Assembly (NCBI RefSeq): GCF_038396845.1
Contig: NZ_CP151587.1
Location: 2,082,001-2,146,000, forward strand
Direction of reading: 5' to 3'
From: Gymnodinialimonas sp. 57CJ19
Lineage (GTDB): Bacteria > Pseudomonadota > Alphaproteobacteria > Rhodobacterales > Rhodobacteraceae
Length of the DNA: 64,000 bases
Made by a program: the position numbers and the translations under genes. Under the pieces are notes generated by a model. It was given only the letters and a program-made list of their open reading frames with translations. It was not told where the DNA came from and did no database searches. Positions 19,242 through 27,809 of the stretch are shown here, in pieces; within the stretch, counting starts at the first letter, position 1; every line of letters begins with the position of its first letter.

Positions 19242-20813
19242 ATGCAAACATCCCCCCTCTTGTCTCAATTGCGCGGCGGTCTGATCGCCTCGTGCCAACC
19301 AATCGATGACGGCCCGATGGACCGTCCAGAAATCGTTGCGGCAATGGCAAGTGCAGCGATTTCCGGAGGTGCCGTAGGACTGCGGATCGAAGGGATAGAA
19401 AACCTTCGAGCCGTGCGATCCGTGGTGGACGTTCCGATCATCGGCATCGTCAAGACTGCCAGTGCGGCTACGCCGGTTCGGATCGCGGCCTCAATTGCAG
19501 ATGTTCAGTCGCTGATAGATGCCGGCGCGGATGTCATCGCCTATGATGGAACGGATCGGCCGCGCCCGGACGGCCGGGACGGGATCTTGAACGCCATCAT
19601 CAAAGGCGGGGCGCTTGCCATGGCCGACTGCGCAACGCTGGCGGATGGTGTGCATGCTGTAAGCAACGGGGCCGCTATCATTGGAACGACCCTTTCTGGC
19701 TATACCGCTGAGACGCAGCGCGTCGACGATGCACCGGATTTTTCCCTGATCGAGTCGTTTGCTGAGTTGGGTGCTTTCGTGATGGCCGAAGGGCGATTTA
19801 ACACGCCGGATTTAGCTGCCAAGGCGCTTGCAGCGGGAGCTGATGCCGTCACGGTTGGCAGCGCGCTTACCCGACTGGAGTTGATGACACAGAGCTTCGC
19901 CCATGCCGTCACCCATGCCACTCCGAAGTCCGGCATGTCGGGTTTCGCGGTTGACCTTGGCGGGACCAAAACCGCCGTAGCACGGATCGTGGAAGGGCAT
20001 GTCACGCAGTATGAAGAACGCGCGACTGTTGGTGCCGCTGGCCCGGAAGGGCAGTATAGGCAAATAGCAGAGATGCTGCGCACGCTCGGCTATCAGCGCG
20101 ATGATCGACTCGCCGTGGCGGTAACGGGGCGTGTGGATGCCGCGGGCGAATGGCATGCCGTCAATCAGACCACCTTGCAAGATATCGCGTCGGTCCCGCT
20201 GGCCAGTGACCTTGCACGTCACATCGGTAACGCTACCATAATAAACGACGCCGCCGCCGCTACATTGGCGGAGCATCGTCTTGGGGCAGGGCGCGGTCAC
20301 GCAAACTTCGCCTACATAACGGTTTCGACAGGTGTCGGAGGCGGGCTGATACTCGACGGCTCGCTCCACAACAGTCCCAATGGCATCGCAGGGCATCTGG
20401 GTTTCTCGACGTCGCAAGCCGGGGCCGTCCTTTGCGGAAGTGGTAGGTTCGGGACGGTCGAAAGTGTGGCCAGCGGGCGCGCGATAGCGCGCATGGCCCA
20501 AGACGCCGGCCATGGAGATCTGGACGCACGGGCCGTGTTTGGTGCGGCTTCAAACGGTGATGAATGGGCCATAGATTTGCGGGCAACCTCGGTTCGCGCA
20601 ATCGCAGAGCTTTGCGCGAACCTCGTTACAATTCTGGGCATAACAAAAATCGCTATCGGCGGAAGTGTTGGACTTGCAAGCGGGTACGTGGACCAGGTTC
20701 GGAGTGAGTTGGAAACCCTTCCAGAGTTGTTTCGATCAGAGGTTGTGGCGGCTGAGTTGCGACGGGATGGGCCGCTGCTGGGCAGTTTGCTTGCGATGGC
20801 CGATCCTGGATAA
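19242..20813 (+). CDS. nanEK: fused N-acetylmannosamine-6-phosphate 2-epimerase / ManNAc kinase (NanE-NanK)
   Basis: 523 residues. Residues 1 to about 225 are NanE: GLIASCQPIDDGPMDRPEIV, VGLRIEGIENLRAVR, AYDGTDRPRP, IIGTTLSGYT, AEGRFNTPDLAAKA and VTVGSALTRLE. From about 233 on is a ROK kinase: GFAVDLGGTKTAVARI (phosphate motif), VAVTGRVD, NDAAAATLAEHRLGAGRG, GHLGFSTSQAG and VESVASGRAI. Together the halves convert ManNAc to ManNAc-6-P and on to GlcNAc-6-P. In the ROK zinc motif the usual CxCGxxGC is CGSGRFGT, so only one of three cysteines remains and zinc binding may be lost. The ATG at 19242 follows GGACAGG; an ATG at 19224 is an alternative. Confidence 0.93.
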   Translation: MQTSPLLSQLRGGLIASCQPIDDGPMDRPEIVAAMASAAISGGAVGLRIEGIENLRAVRSVVDVPIIGIVKTASAATPVRIAASIADVQSLIDAGADVIAYDGTDRPRPDGRDGILNAIIKGGALAMADCATLADGVHAVSNGAAIIGTTLSGYTAETQRVDDAPDFSLIESFAELGAFVMAEGRFNTPDLAAKALAAGADAVTVGSALTRLELMTQSFAHAVTHATPKSGMSGFAVDLGGTKTAVARIVEGHVTQYEERATVGAAGPEGQYRQIAEMLRTLGYQRDDRLAVAVTGRVDAAGEWHAVNQTTLQDIASVPLASDLARHIGNATIINDAAAATLAEHRLGAGRGHANFAYITVSTGVGGGLILDGSLHNSPNGIAGHLGFSTSQAGAVLCGSGRFGTVESVASGRAIARMAQDAGHGDLDARAVFGAASNGDEWAIDLRATSVRAIAELCANLVTILGITKIAIGGSVGLASGYVDQVRSELETLPELFRSEVVAAELRRDGPLLGSLLAMADPG

Positions 20814-20819
20814 TCTGGA

Positions 20820-20854
20820 TTGACGAAAGATCATGTTACCATGATAATGGGATA
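20820..20854 (+). promoter_or_regulatory. promoter with overlapping CATGTTA-N6-TAAT operator (site 1)
   Basis: TTGACG (20820-20825), 17 bases, GATAAT (20843-20848) forms a good promoter 50 bases before the M81 gene. The element CATGTTA-N6-TAATGGGATA (20832-20854) overlaps its spacer and -10. The same element recurs at 26978, 34997 and 42839. It gives the M81-sialidase-MFS genes their own start after nanEK. Confidence 0.6.
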
Positions 20855-20895
20855 AATGGGCCTGCGCCCTGGTCTCAATCCGCAGAGGATTCTCG

Positions 20896-22410
20896 ATGAC
20901 GCAGACGGTTCTCATGGCGGGTTTGTTTCATGAAACGCACACATTCCTTTCGCAAAAGACGACCCTAGAAGACTTCAAGACGGGCATCTGGACCGAGGGC
21001 GAAGAAATGCTGCGCGCTGCTCGCGGCAATGGATCGCCCATGGATGGCGCGTTGAGCGTTGCCGACGCGGCGGGCTGGACTGTGATCCCCTCAATTCAAA
21101 TGTCTGCCATGCCTGGAGGACTTGTCGAAGCCGCGGCTCTCACGTACTTCGAAAACCGTTTTTTTGCGGATCTCGCAGCGCATATTTCAGAGGTCGACGC
21201 GATTTTTCTGATCCTCCATGGCGCGATGGTCAGCGACGGATGTGACGATGTGGAAGGCCGGGTTTTGGCCCGTATTGCGGAGGAGTTGGGGAAAGCAGGA
21301 CGAAGCATTCCCGTCGTCGCTGTACTCGACCTCCATGCCAATGTTTCGCAAGCAATGGTGGATTGCTCGACAGTGCTTGATGCGTACCGAGAAAACCCCC
21401 ACCGCGATGCCCGTGAATCTGCGGTGCGGGCGGCCGGTACGCTAGATTCGCTTCTGAAGTCGCCGGGTGACGTCCACCAAGTTCATCGTCCCACACCCTA
21501 TGTGTTGCCGCCGACAGGGGTTGGCTCTGCTGCTGATCCGATGCGGTCGGTGCTGGCGCGCGCGCGCGCCATAGAGACGGTGGACCCGGAGATTATCGGT
21601 ATCAATGTCATGGCAGGCTACGCCTATGCAGATATCGCCGATTGCGGATTCAGTCTGAACGCCGCGACCCGTGGGGACCCAGCGAAGGCCGAAGCCTATC
21701 TAGATGACTTGGTTGGCATGCTGGAGGCCCATTTGACCGATGGGTATCCGAAGGAAGAAACGCTGGATGTGGTACTTGGCCGTGTCGATGCGCTGCCGCC
21801 TGGTTCCGGGCCGGTGCTGTTGGTCGAGGCGGCTGATAACATCGGCGGTGGCTCACCCGGCGATGCCACAGACATACTCGGACCGCTTATAGCGTCCGGT
21901 CGGCAAGGCATCGTAGCCGCGATCAATGATCCCGAGGCCGTCCAAGCCTGCATAAAGGCAGGGCAAGGTGCAGAGGTGCAACTGGACATCGGCGCAAAAA
22001 CTGACGCGTTCCATGGTGCGCCTGTTCCGATGCGAGGCACGGTCAGGCACCTATCTGACGGCGCATTTGATCTGGAAAATCCTAAGTCGCACCTAGCTTC
22101 CATGCGCGGTACAAGGATCGAGATGGGGCCCTGTGCGGTAATTGAAAACCGGTCAGCTATTATCCTACTGACGACGCACAAAACCGCCCCGATGGACCTT
22201 GGCCATGTCCATTCTCAAGGAGTGCGCCCCGAAAACGCGGCATTCGTAATCGTAAAAGCGGCGGTATCTCATAAAGCGGCCTACGATCCGATTGCGCGTG
22301 CCTCTTTTAATGTCGATAGCGCCGGGCTTTGCACCAGCAACCTGACGCGCCTTCCGTATAAGAATCTGTCGGGCAAGCGAATTTCGATAGAGGGCAATAT
22401 GATCGGCTGA
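20896..22410 (+). CDS. M81 family (MlrC-type) metallopeptidase
   Basis: A 504-residue protein. It starts MTQTVLMAGLFHETHTFLS, the typical M81 start. It has LILHGAMVSDGCDDVEG, the metal segment AVLDLHANVSQAMV and, in a substituted form, YRENPHRDARESA (usually YPHxDxxExG). The late ADNIGGGSPGDATDILG and VIKAAVSHKAAYDPIA are conserved in the family. MlrC hydrolyses small peptides such as linearised microcystin fragments. The relatives beside catabolic genes in proteobacteria have unknown substrates. It has a GAGGA ribosome binding site and a promoter/operator of its own at 20820. A second member is at 50808. Confidence 0.9.
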   Translation: MTQTVLMAGLFHETHTFLSQKTTLEDFKTGIWTEGEEMLRAARGNGSPMDGALSVADAAGWTVIPSIQMSAMPGGLVEAAALTYFENRFFADLAAHISEVDAIFLILHGAMVSDGCDDVEGRVLARIAEELGKAGRSIPVVAVLDLHANVSQAMVDCSTVLDAYRENPHRDARESAVRAAGTLDSLLKSPGDVHQVHRPTPYVLPPTGVGSAADPMRSVLARARAIETVDPEIIGINVMAGYAYADIADCGFSLNAATRGDPAKAEAYLDDLVGMLEAHLTDGYPKEETLDVVLGRVDALPPGSGPVLLVEAADNIGGGSPGDATDILGPLIASGRQGIVAAINDPEAVQACIKAGQGAEVQLDIGAKTDAFHGAPVPMRGTVRHLSDGAFDLENPKSHLASMRGTRIEMGPCAVIENRSAIILLTTHKTAPMDLGHVHSQGVRPENAAFVIVKAAVSHKAAYDPIARASFNVDSAGLCTSNLTRLPYKNLSGKRISIEGNMIG

Positions 22411-22454
22411 TCGGATCACCCTAGCGGGCGTTCGCAACTTGGAGGGGGTTGGCC

Positions 22455-23546
22455 ATGGAAATTACCGTCAAAAACGAAACTACGATCTACGCAAACCCGA
22501 CACCGCTGTTGGTTAGCCGCCAAGCGGTTTTTGCGGGTGTTGTCAGGGCATCGAGTGGGGATCTGTTGGCGATGTTCTCTATCGGGCAGGCGTTTGATGC
22601 GGCCGATATGCGAGCAGTGGTGTCACGCAGTTGCGATGGCGGGGTCAGCTGGGATGCGCCACAACCGCTACACCACGGGACCGAGCTGGCATCCGAAAGC
22701 TTCAAGCCTGTTGTTCTGCCAGATGGACGTATCCTTGCCACAGGATATGTTTTCAAGCGCCCGGATATGCTGACCCCAATTGTCGATCCCGAAACTATGG
22801 CCCTGCTACCGCTGCGCAACCGGATGTCAGTGTCGGACGACCAGGGACGGACGTGGACGCCACCCAAGGAATTCTCCGTCGAGGGCGCCCCCCTGGAACT
22901 CTCAGGGCCGGCTGTTGTCTTGCCATCTGGGCGTATTTTAGCCGCAGCAGCGCCATTTCATCTTGGAACGGAAGACCACGAGGGCTGGATCATCGCCAGT
23001 GACGACGGTGGGGAAACATGGTTCCGACTATCGGTATTTTTTGCGTCGCCAGGCGGCCATGTCGCTCCGTGGGAGTGTCGCTTGTGCCACTTGGGCGACG
23101 GCCGCGTGGCTGTTATTTTTTGGGCCTACGATTTGGCGGCGCAAATCAACCTAGATAATCACATCGTGGTGTCAGACGATGAAGGGCATAGCTTCGGGCC
23201 CGCGATCAGGACGGGGATTATGGGGCAGGCGTCTGGCATCATGGCTCTTGGCCGCGATCGCATGCTGACGATCCACTGCCACAGGGAAACGCCGGTCAGC
23301 TTGACGGTTCGAGCGCTTCGTTTGGGGCCGGGTAGCGTGCAGCTAGAAGCGGAGTGCCCGATCTTCGGGGCGACCTCTATTGCCAGTGCTTCAAACGATA
23401 TCGTCAATCAATTCGGAAGTTTGCGGTTTGGCCAGCCCGGCCTGCTTCGATTGGCACCTGACCGCGTCCTGGCGACGTGTTGGGCGGTAGAAGATGGCCA
23501 GCATGTGATTAAGGGCTTTCACCTGAGCCTAGAGGCCGAGAAATGA
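22455..23546 (+). CDS. cytoplasmic sialidase-superfamily (BNR/Asp-box) protein
   Basis: 363 residues from the ATG at 22455, after GGAGGGGG. Four Asp-box repeats are visible: SRSCDGGVSWDAP, SVSDDQGRTWTPP, ASDDGGETWFRL and VSDDEGHSFGPA, so it is a six-bladed sialidase-type propeller. Arg residues that could form the carboxylate-binding triad are present (for example in VSRQAVFAGVVRAS), but cannot be assigned with certainty. There is no signal peptide, so it acts in the cytoplasm, unlike secreted sialidases. It lies between an M81 peptidase and a carrier whose start overlaps its stop. It may be an intracellular glycoside hydrolase, trans-sialidase-like enzyme or isomerase of an imported sugar. 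Confidence 0.85.
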   Translation: MEITVKNETTIYANPTPLLVSRQAVFAGVVRASSGDLLAMFSIGQAFDAADMRAVVSRSCDGGVSWDAPQPLHHGTELASESFKPVVLPDGRILATGYVFKRPDMLTPIVDPETMALLPLRNRMSVSDDQGRTWTPPKEFSVEGAPLELSGPAVVLPSGRILAAAAPFHLGTEDHEGWIIASDDGGETWFRLSVFFASPGGHVAPWECRLCHLGDGRVAVIFWAYDLAAQINLDNHIVVSDDEGHSFGPAIRTGIMGQASGIMALGRDRMLTIHCHRETPVSLTVRALRLGPGSVQLEAECPIFGATSIASASNDIVNQFGSLRFGQPGLLRLAPDRVLATCWAVEDGQHVIKGFHLSLEAEK

Positions 23547-25780
23547 CCCGAGTACAGCCTCAGGAACAAAGTGACTTTGATAAGATGCGGCGGTTGCCGT
23601 GGCTCTATTTGTTTACAGTGATGACTGGGACCGCCACGCTTTGCACCGTAACAGCGCCCCTAACCCTGTTCGCGGCAGAGCTGGGAATGGACGAGGGCAG
23701 AATTGGCCTCTTGTCCGGGATCATGCCGTTCTTTCAGGCGCTTGGCATTCTGTCTTTACCCGTCGTCTTGCGGTTTGGCAGCCGCAGCGTCGCCACGACA
23801 GCTCTGACGATGCGTTACGTATTTCTCGGCTTGTTCCTGATCGTTCCATTCTTCGCCGCGCGACCGGATGCCGTGTTTGGGGTTCTTATGGCTGCGATGC
23901 TGGGGTTTGCGGTGTGCCGTAGCTTGGCTGAAGCCGCAATTTCACCTTGGAGCCAGGAATTCATGCCGCGCTCTGTCCGTGGCCGGATCACTGGTCGTAT
24001 GGCCTTGGCCTATGTGCCGGTGGCACTTGGGGTGTCATGGGCGATTCAGGCTTGGCTGGACGGCCGAACCGGGTTGGATCGTTTCGTACCGGTCTTCGCA
24101 GTGGGCATTGTGATTGGCATTGCGGGCGCGCTGATGTTGCTGGGGCTTCGAGGAGGACGCGCTGCAGACTCAAACGCGCCGCGTCGTCGGTCATTGACCG
24201 AGCCGCTGCGTGATCGGAACTTTGTAATCTACCTCTTTGCGTCAGCGCTCCAAAGCATTGTCTTTGTGTCTATCAGCCTGTTTCTGATCCTGTTCTTCAG
24301 GGACCGATTGGGGATGAGCTCTGGGGCGCTTGTGCTTCTGGTGGCGCTGATCCCCGTGGGTGCGGCCGCTGGCAATGTCACGGCGGGTTGGTTCGTGGAT
24401 CGTTACGGCACCAGGGCTATCCGTACGGCCCTTCAGGCAGGGCAGATAGGGCTCTTACTGGCATTGCCCCTTCTAGAGCCTGATGTGCCCGCCGCTGGTG
24501 CGCTGGTCCCCCTTGCGTTTTTCCTGTTTGGATTTCTGTTTCAGGCCGGTATCGCCGTTGGAACAGTCTATATGCTCAATGTGATCCCACCCGCCTCCAA
24601 GGAGGAGTACACTGCGCTCCATTACAGCATGGACGGGCTGGCGGGTGGGCTCGCCACGTTCGCCGCGGGCTTTTTACTTGCATGGATTGGCGCCGGAGAG
24701 GTTTCGGTTCTCGGCGTCGATTTGGGCAAATACGAAGTGCTGTTCCTTGTCGCTGCCGGCCTCACCGTGATCTCAGCGCTGGCCTATAGCCGTTTGCACG
24801 AAGAGGGGGCATTGTCTGTACGTGATTTCGTCGGACACTTCACGACCGGCAATCCGATGAAGGCGCTTTGGGGGATCAATCGATATGCCAGCCGTACATC
24901 TGAAGATCGTCGTCGCGATCTTGCTTTTCAGTTCGGGGGCGTGGGCAGCCTTTTGGCCAAAGAAGAATTGATCGCCGCCCTTCGCGACCCCAGTTTCGAT
25001 GTCCGCCACGAGGCAATCAGAGCCCTCGGTCATATCAGCGCGCATCCAGCCGTTCTGAACGCACTGGAGACGGTCCTGGAGTATGATGGTTTGGTAGAAT
25101 TGCGGTATGCGGCCCTCGGCTCGCTCGGGCGATTGAAAGCGACTTCATGCGCCCCTCGCATCGCCCAATTCATGGAGGACCCCAACCCCCTTCTTCGTGC
25201 CCGAGCAGCACGTTCGCTAGGGGAGATAGGGGACTTGTCTTCCCTGCCGCGCATACGGACCATGTTGCACGATGACCCTGATCTCGATTGCAGATTGGCT
25301 GCGACCTCTGCCTTGGGAAAACTGAAGGATCGCGCCAGCATGCCGGGATTGGTCGATCTTTATCTTGAGCAAGCGTCTGATCGGACGAACCGAGTAGCTG
25401 AGCCGCGAAGCAAGGTTGTCCTACTCGCCATCACTAAAATCTTCAGGTGCGAAGAAGAGTTTTCCCATCAATGGCGCCGAGAGGAGGTTCAGTCGGGCCT
25501 CGCCATGCCACAGATATTATTGCAGTTAGCCGGCCGCGTTCGAACTGGTGCGCCTGGGGCCTCCGCAAAGCTGCGTGAACTGACTTCGGACTATAACGCG
25601 GAAGACACAGCAGCAACGTTGGCAGCACTTGCCGAATTATTGCCGGCCTTGCACCAATCGCGCCATCGGGATTCTGACTTGGCTGTCGACGTACTGAACG
25701 AAGTGCGGACAGCGGCAGAGCCGCATCCTGCGTTACTCGTGGCGATGGCAGCGATCCTGAACAGGATCTTCGCGGCTTAG
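23543..25780 (+). CDS. MFS transporter fused to C-terminal HEAT repeats
   Basis: A 745-residue protein. Residues 1 to about 425 form a 12-helix MFS carrier (WLYLFTVMTGTATLCTVTAPLTLF..., FMPRSVRGRITGRMALAYVPVALGVS as the loop and helices 4-5). From about 455 on it is soluble with at least four HEAT-type repeats: IAALRDPSFDVRHEAIRALGHI, LEYDGLVELRYAALGSLGRL, FMEDPNPLLRARAARSLGEI and LHDDPDLDCRLAATSALGKL. MFS-HEAT fusions are rare. The HEAT part should face the cytoplasm and could bind a partner or regulate transport. It is translated with the sialidase-like gene (ATGA overlap), which suggests it brings in that enzyme's substrate. Confidence 0.85.
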   Translation: MTRVQPQEQSDFDKMRRLPWLYLFTVMTGTATLCTVTAPLTLFAAELGMDEGRIGLLSGIMPFFQALGILSLPVVLRFGSRSVATTALTMRYVFLGLFLIVPFFAARPDAVFGVLMAAMLGFAVCRSLAEAAISPWSQEFMPRSVRGRITGRMALAYVPVALGVSWAIQAWLDGRTGLDRFVPVFAVGIVIGIAGALMLLGLRGGRAADSNAPRRRSLTEPLRDRNFVIYLFASALQSIVFVSISLFLILFFRDRLGMSSGALVLLVALIPVGAAAGNVTAGWFVDRYGTRAIRTALQAGQIGLLLALPLLEPDVPAAGALVPLAFFLFGFLFQAGIAVGTVYMLNVIPPASKEEYTALHYSMDGLAGGLATFAAGFLLAWIGAGEVSVLGVDLGKYEVLFLVAAGLTVISALAYSRLHEEGALSVRDFVGHFTTGNPMKALWGINRYASRTSEDRRRDLAFQFGGVGSLLAKEELIAALRDPSFDVRHEAIRALGHISAHPAVLNALETVLEYDGLVELRYAALGSLGRLKATSCAPRIAQFMEDPNPLLRARAARSLGEIGDLSSLPRIRTMLHDDPDLDCRLAATSALGKLKDRASMPGLVDLYLEQASDRTNRVAEPRSKVVLLAITKIFRCEEEFSHQWRREEVQSGLAMPQILLQLAGRVRTGAPGASAKLRELTSDYNAEDTAATLAALAELLPALHQSRHRDSDLAVDVLNEVRTAAEPHPALLVAMAAILNRIFAA

Positions 25781-25781
25781 T

Positions 25782-26960
25782 TCAGGTCTGTGCGCGGAAG
25801 CCTTCGACGCCTCCGACATAAGTCGCCACTACGCCAAATGAGCTTGGGTCCAACACCACAAAATCAGCCAGTTTGCCGACCTCGATGCTTCCCATGTCAG
25901 CGTCTCGGCCCAAGACCCGTGCAGGTGTCAAACTGGTGGCGTGGCTTGTGCGGGTTAGGTCAGCCCCGCCGATCGACATAAAGTTTGCCATTGCTTCATC
26001 TGGCGTAAGAGATGAGCCGCATAACCCGCCTTTGTCATCATGAACTGCGTTACCTTTAACGCTATGGACGCGGTAGCCGGGATAAAACTCGAAGGATTGG
26101 TCTTCCGCCCCCGCGAATTTCATCGCATCGGTTTCTAGAAATATCCGGTGTTCCGGCAACTGCGCCAGTAAGCGTATGAAGCCTGGGTCCGTGTGAATGC
26201 CGTCACAGATGAGGCCGATTGCAAGGTCAGGTTCCGCCAGTAGAGCGTCTGCAAGCGAGTAGGGGTGAATGCCCATGTTGCCGTAAGGCACAGGAGGCAT
26301 CGCGTTGAATATATGGGTGACAGCGTCGATCCCCCAAGAGACATAGCGCGGCACGTCATGTGGTGCTGCAAATGTGTGGCCAAGGTGGATGGAAACGTCG
26401 GCCGCCTTCAGGTGCCGGATAAAGCCTTCCGCCCCGGGCAATTCCGGGGCAACCGTGACGGCCGCCAAGGTGCCGTCGGATGCCTCCAGCATCTTTTGGG
26501 CCAATTCGACGGACGGACTGGCAAGGTTTGCCGGATTATGCGCGCCGGGTTCTGCAAAACACGGACCTTCACTATGGACACCCAGCGCACGTGCGCCTTC
26601 AGCCTCGGCACACTGTCGACCTAGGTCAGACAGTACCTCGAACATCCGCGGCGCAGGGGTGCACCCGAAGGATGGGAGAAATGCTGTCGCACCGCACGAC
26701 AGCAGAAATTCTGATGTCTGGGCCAGAGCGCCGGGCTGCGCGTCGCCGTAGAGATGCCGAAACATCCCATGTTGGAGCAGATCAACAATACCCGGAAACA
26801 GAATCGCGCCATGCCCGTCAATTCGCCTCCAATCGGAACTGGTGACCTCATCCGCGTCAATAAATGCCATGAACCTATCACCTTGGATCAAAAGGTCGCG
26901 AAATTCCGGGCCATTTGGGGTAATCGTGGTGACATTGCTCCAACGCTGATTGACAGACAT
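25782..26960 (-). CDS. nagA: N-acetylglucosamine-6-phosphate deacetylase NagA
   Basis: A 392-residue amidohydrolase-superfamily protein. The family segments are FPGIVDLLQHG, LGVHSEGPCFAEPGAHNP (metal Glu), VSIHLGHTFAAP, DAVTHIFNAMPPV, GLICDGIHTDP and LETDAMKFAG (catalytic Asp). HSEGPCF replaces the common HLEGPF. It deacetylates GlcNAc-6-P to GlcN-6-P, the step after NanE-NanK. It is convergent with the MFS gene (the two stops are one base apart) and its start faces the operator at 26978. No nagB is present in the window for the next step. Confidence 0.9.
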   Translation of the reverse strand: MSVNQRWSNVTTITPNGPEFRDLLIQGDRFMAFIDADEVTSSDWRRIDGHGAILFPGIVDLLQHGMFRHLYGDAQPGALAQTSEFLLSCGATAFLPSFGCTPAPRMFEVLSDLGRQCAEAEGARALGVHSEGPCFAEPGAHNPANLASPSVELAQKMLEASDGTLAAVTVAPELPGAEGFIRHLKAADVSIHLGHTFAAPHDVPRYVSWGIDAVTHIFNAMPPVPYGNMGIHPYSLADALLAEPDLAIGLICDGIHTDPGFIRLLAQLPEHRIFLETDAMKFAGAEDQSFEFYPGYRVHSVKGNAVHDDKGGLCGSSLTPDEAMANFMSIGGADLTRTSHATSLTPARVLGRDADMGSIEVGKLADFVVLDPSSFGVVATYVGGVEGFRAQT

Positions 26961-27000
26961 TCCGGAATCCCTATTAGCATGTTATGATATTAATAGGTTA
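26950..27000. promoter_or_regulatory. divergent promoter region with CATGTTA-N6-TAATAGG operator (site 2)
   Basis: Plus-strand TTGACA (26950-26955), 16 bases, TATTAG (26972-26977) is followed directly by CATGTTA-N6-TAATAGG (26978-26997). A larger CCTATTA-N14-TAATAGG inverted repeat covers 26970-26997. It lies between nagA (minus) and the SDR-GntR operon (plus), so a bound regulator could control both. Confidence 0.6.
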
Positions 27001-27023
27001 GGCTACCGGAGTGAATTACGCCA

Positions 27024-27809
27024 GTGTCACATGATCAAACAACGCAAGCCGCGCGACGTGTCTGCGTCACAGGCGGCACACACGGTATCGGGTTGGCCAT
27101 CGCCACGGCATTTGCCCGCACCGGCGCGCGCGTTGTGATAAACGCACACACGGCAGACGACGGCGGTGCCTGTGACCAATTGGCAGAGCTATCCGAATGC
27201 CACTTCATTCAAGCAGATCTCAGCACCGCAGAGGGCGCACGCTCATTGATTGCCAAGTCGATCCGTGTTCTGGGCGGGATCGATACGTTGGTTTGCAATG
27301 CCGGTAATTTTTTTGATGCCCCCTTCTCCGAGCTGACAGAGGATCAGATCGACCGAACATTTAATCTGAATGTCAAAGGATACTTGCTCTGTGCGCAGGC
27401 ATTTGCGGCACAGGTTTCATCGGCGCAAACCAATGCATCGATAATCTGCACCGGATCCACGAACGGCCGTGCGGCGGAGAGAAATAGTGTTGCTTATGAC
27501 ACGTCGAAGGGGGCGGTCTTGATGATGGTGCGTTCGCTGGCGGTGACGCTGGCCAACGAAAGTATCCGCGTGAATGGCGTCGGTCCGGGCCTCGTGGAAA
27601 CACCCCTCACCAATCCGGCTCTGTCAGAGCCGGGAGTGCGAGACAAGATCGCGAGCCAGATTCCCCTGGGCCGAATTGGAACACCTCGGGACATTGCGGG
27701 AGCAGCTTTGTTTTTGGCGTCAGAAGCAGCAGGTTATATTACGGGTCAAATGCTGTATGTGGACGGCGGAATCCTTGCCCAACAAATGTCATGGGACCCC
27801 ACATCATGA
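27024..27809 (+). CDS. SDR family oxidoreductase
   Basis: A 261-residue classical SDR from a GTG start at 27024, with CVTGGTHGIGLAIATAF (TGxxxGIG), LVCNAGNFF, YDTSK active site, and a C-terminal ITGQMLYVDGGILAQQM. It most resembles 3-oxoacyl-reductase/glucose-dehydrogenase-type SDRs. The substrate is unknown. It is the first gene after operator site 2 and is translationally coupled to the GntR-type regulator (ATGA). A sugar or aminosugar acid substrate is likely from context. Confidence 0.88.
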   Translation: MSHDQTTQAARRVCVTGGTHGIGLAIATAFARTGARVVINAHTADDGGACDQLAELSECHFIQADLSTAEGARSLIAKSIRVLGGIDTLVCNAGNFFDAPFSELTEDQIDRTFNLNVKGYLLCAQAFAAQVSSAQTNASIICTGSTNGRAAERNSVAYDTSKGAVLMMVRSLAVTLANESIRVNGVGPGLVETPLTNPALSEPGVRDKIASQIPLGRIGTPRDIAGAALFLASEAAGYITGQMLYVDGGILAQQMSWDPTS

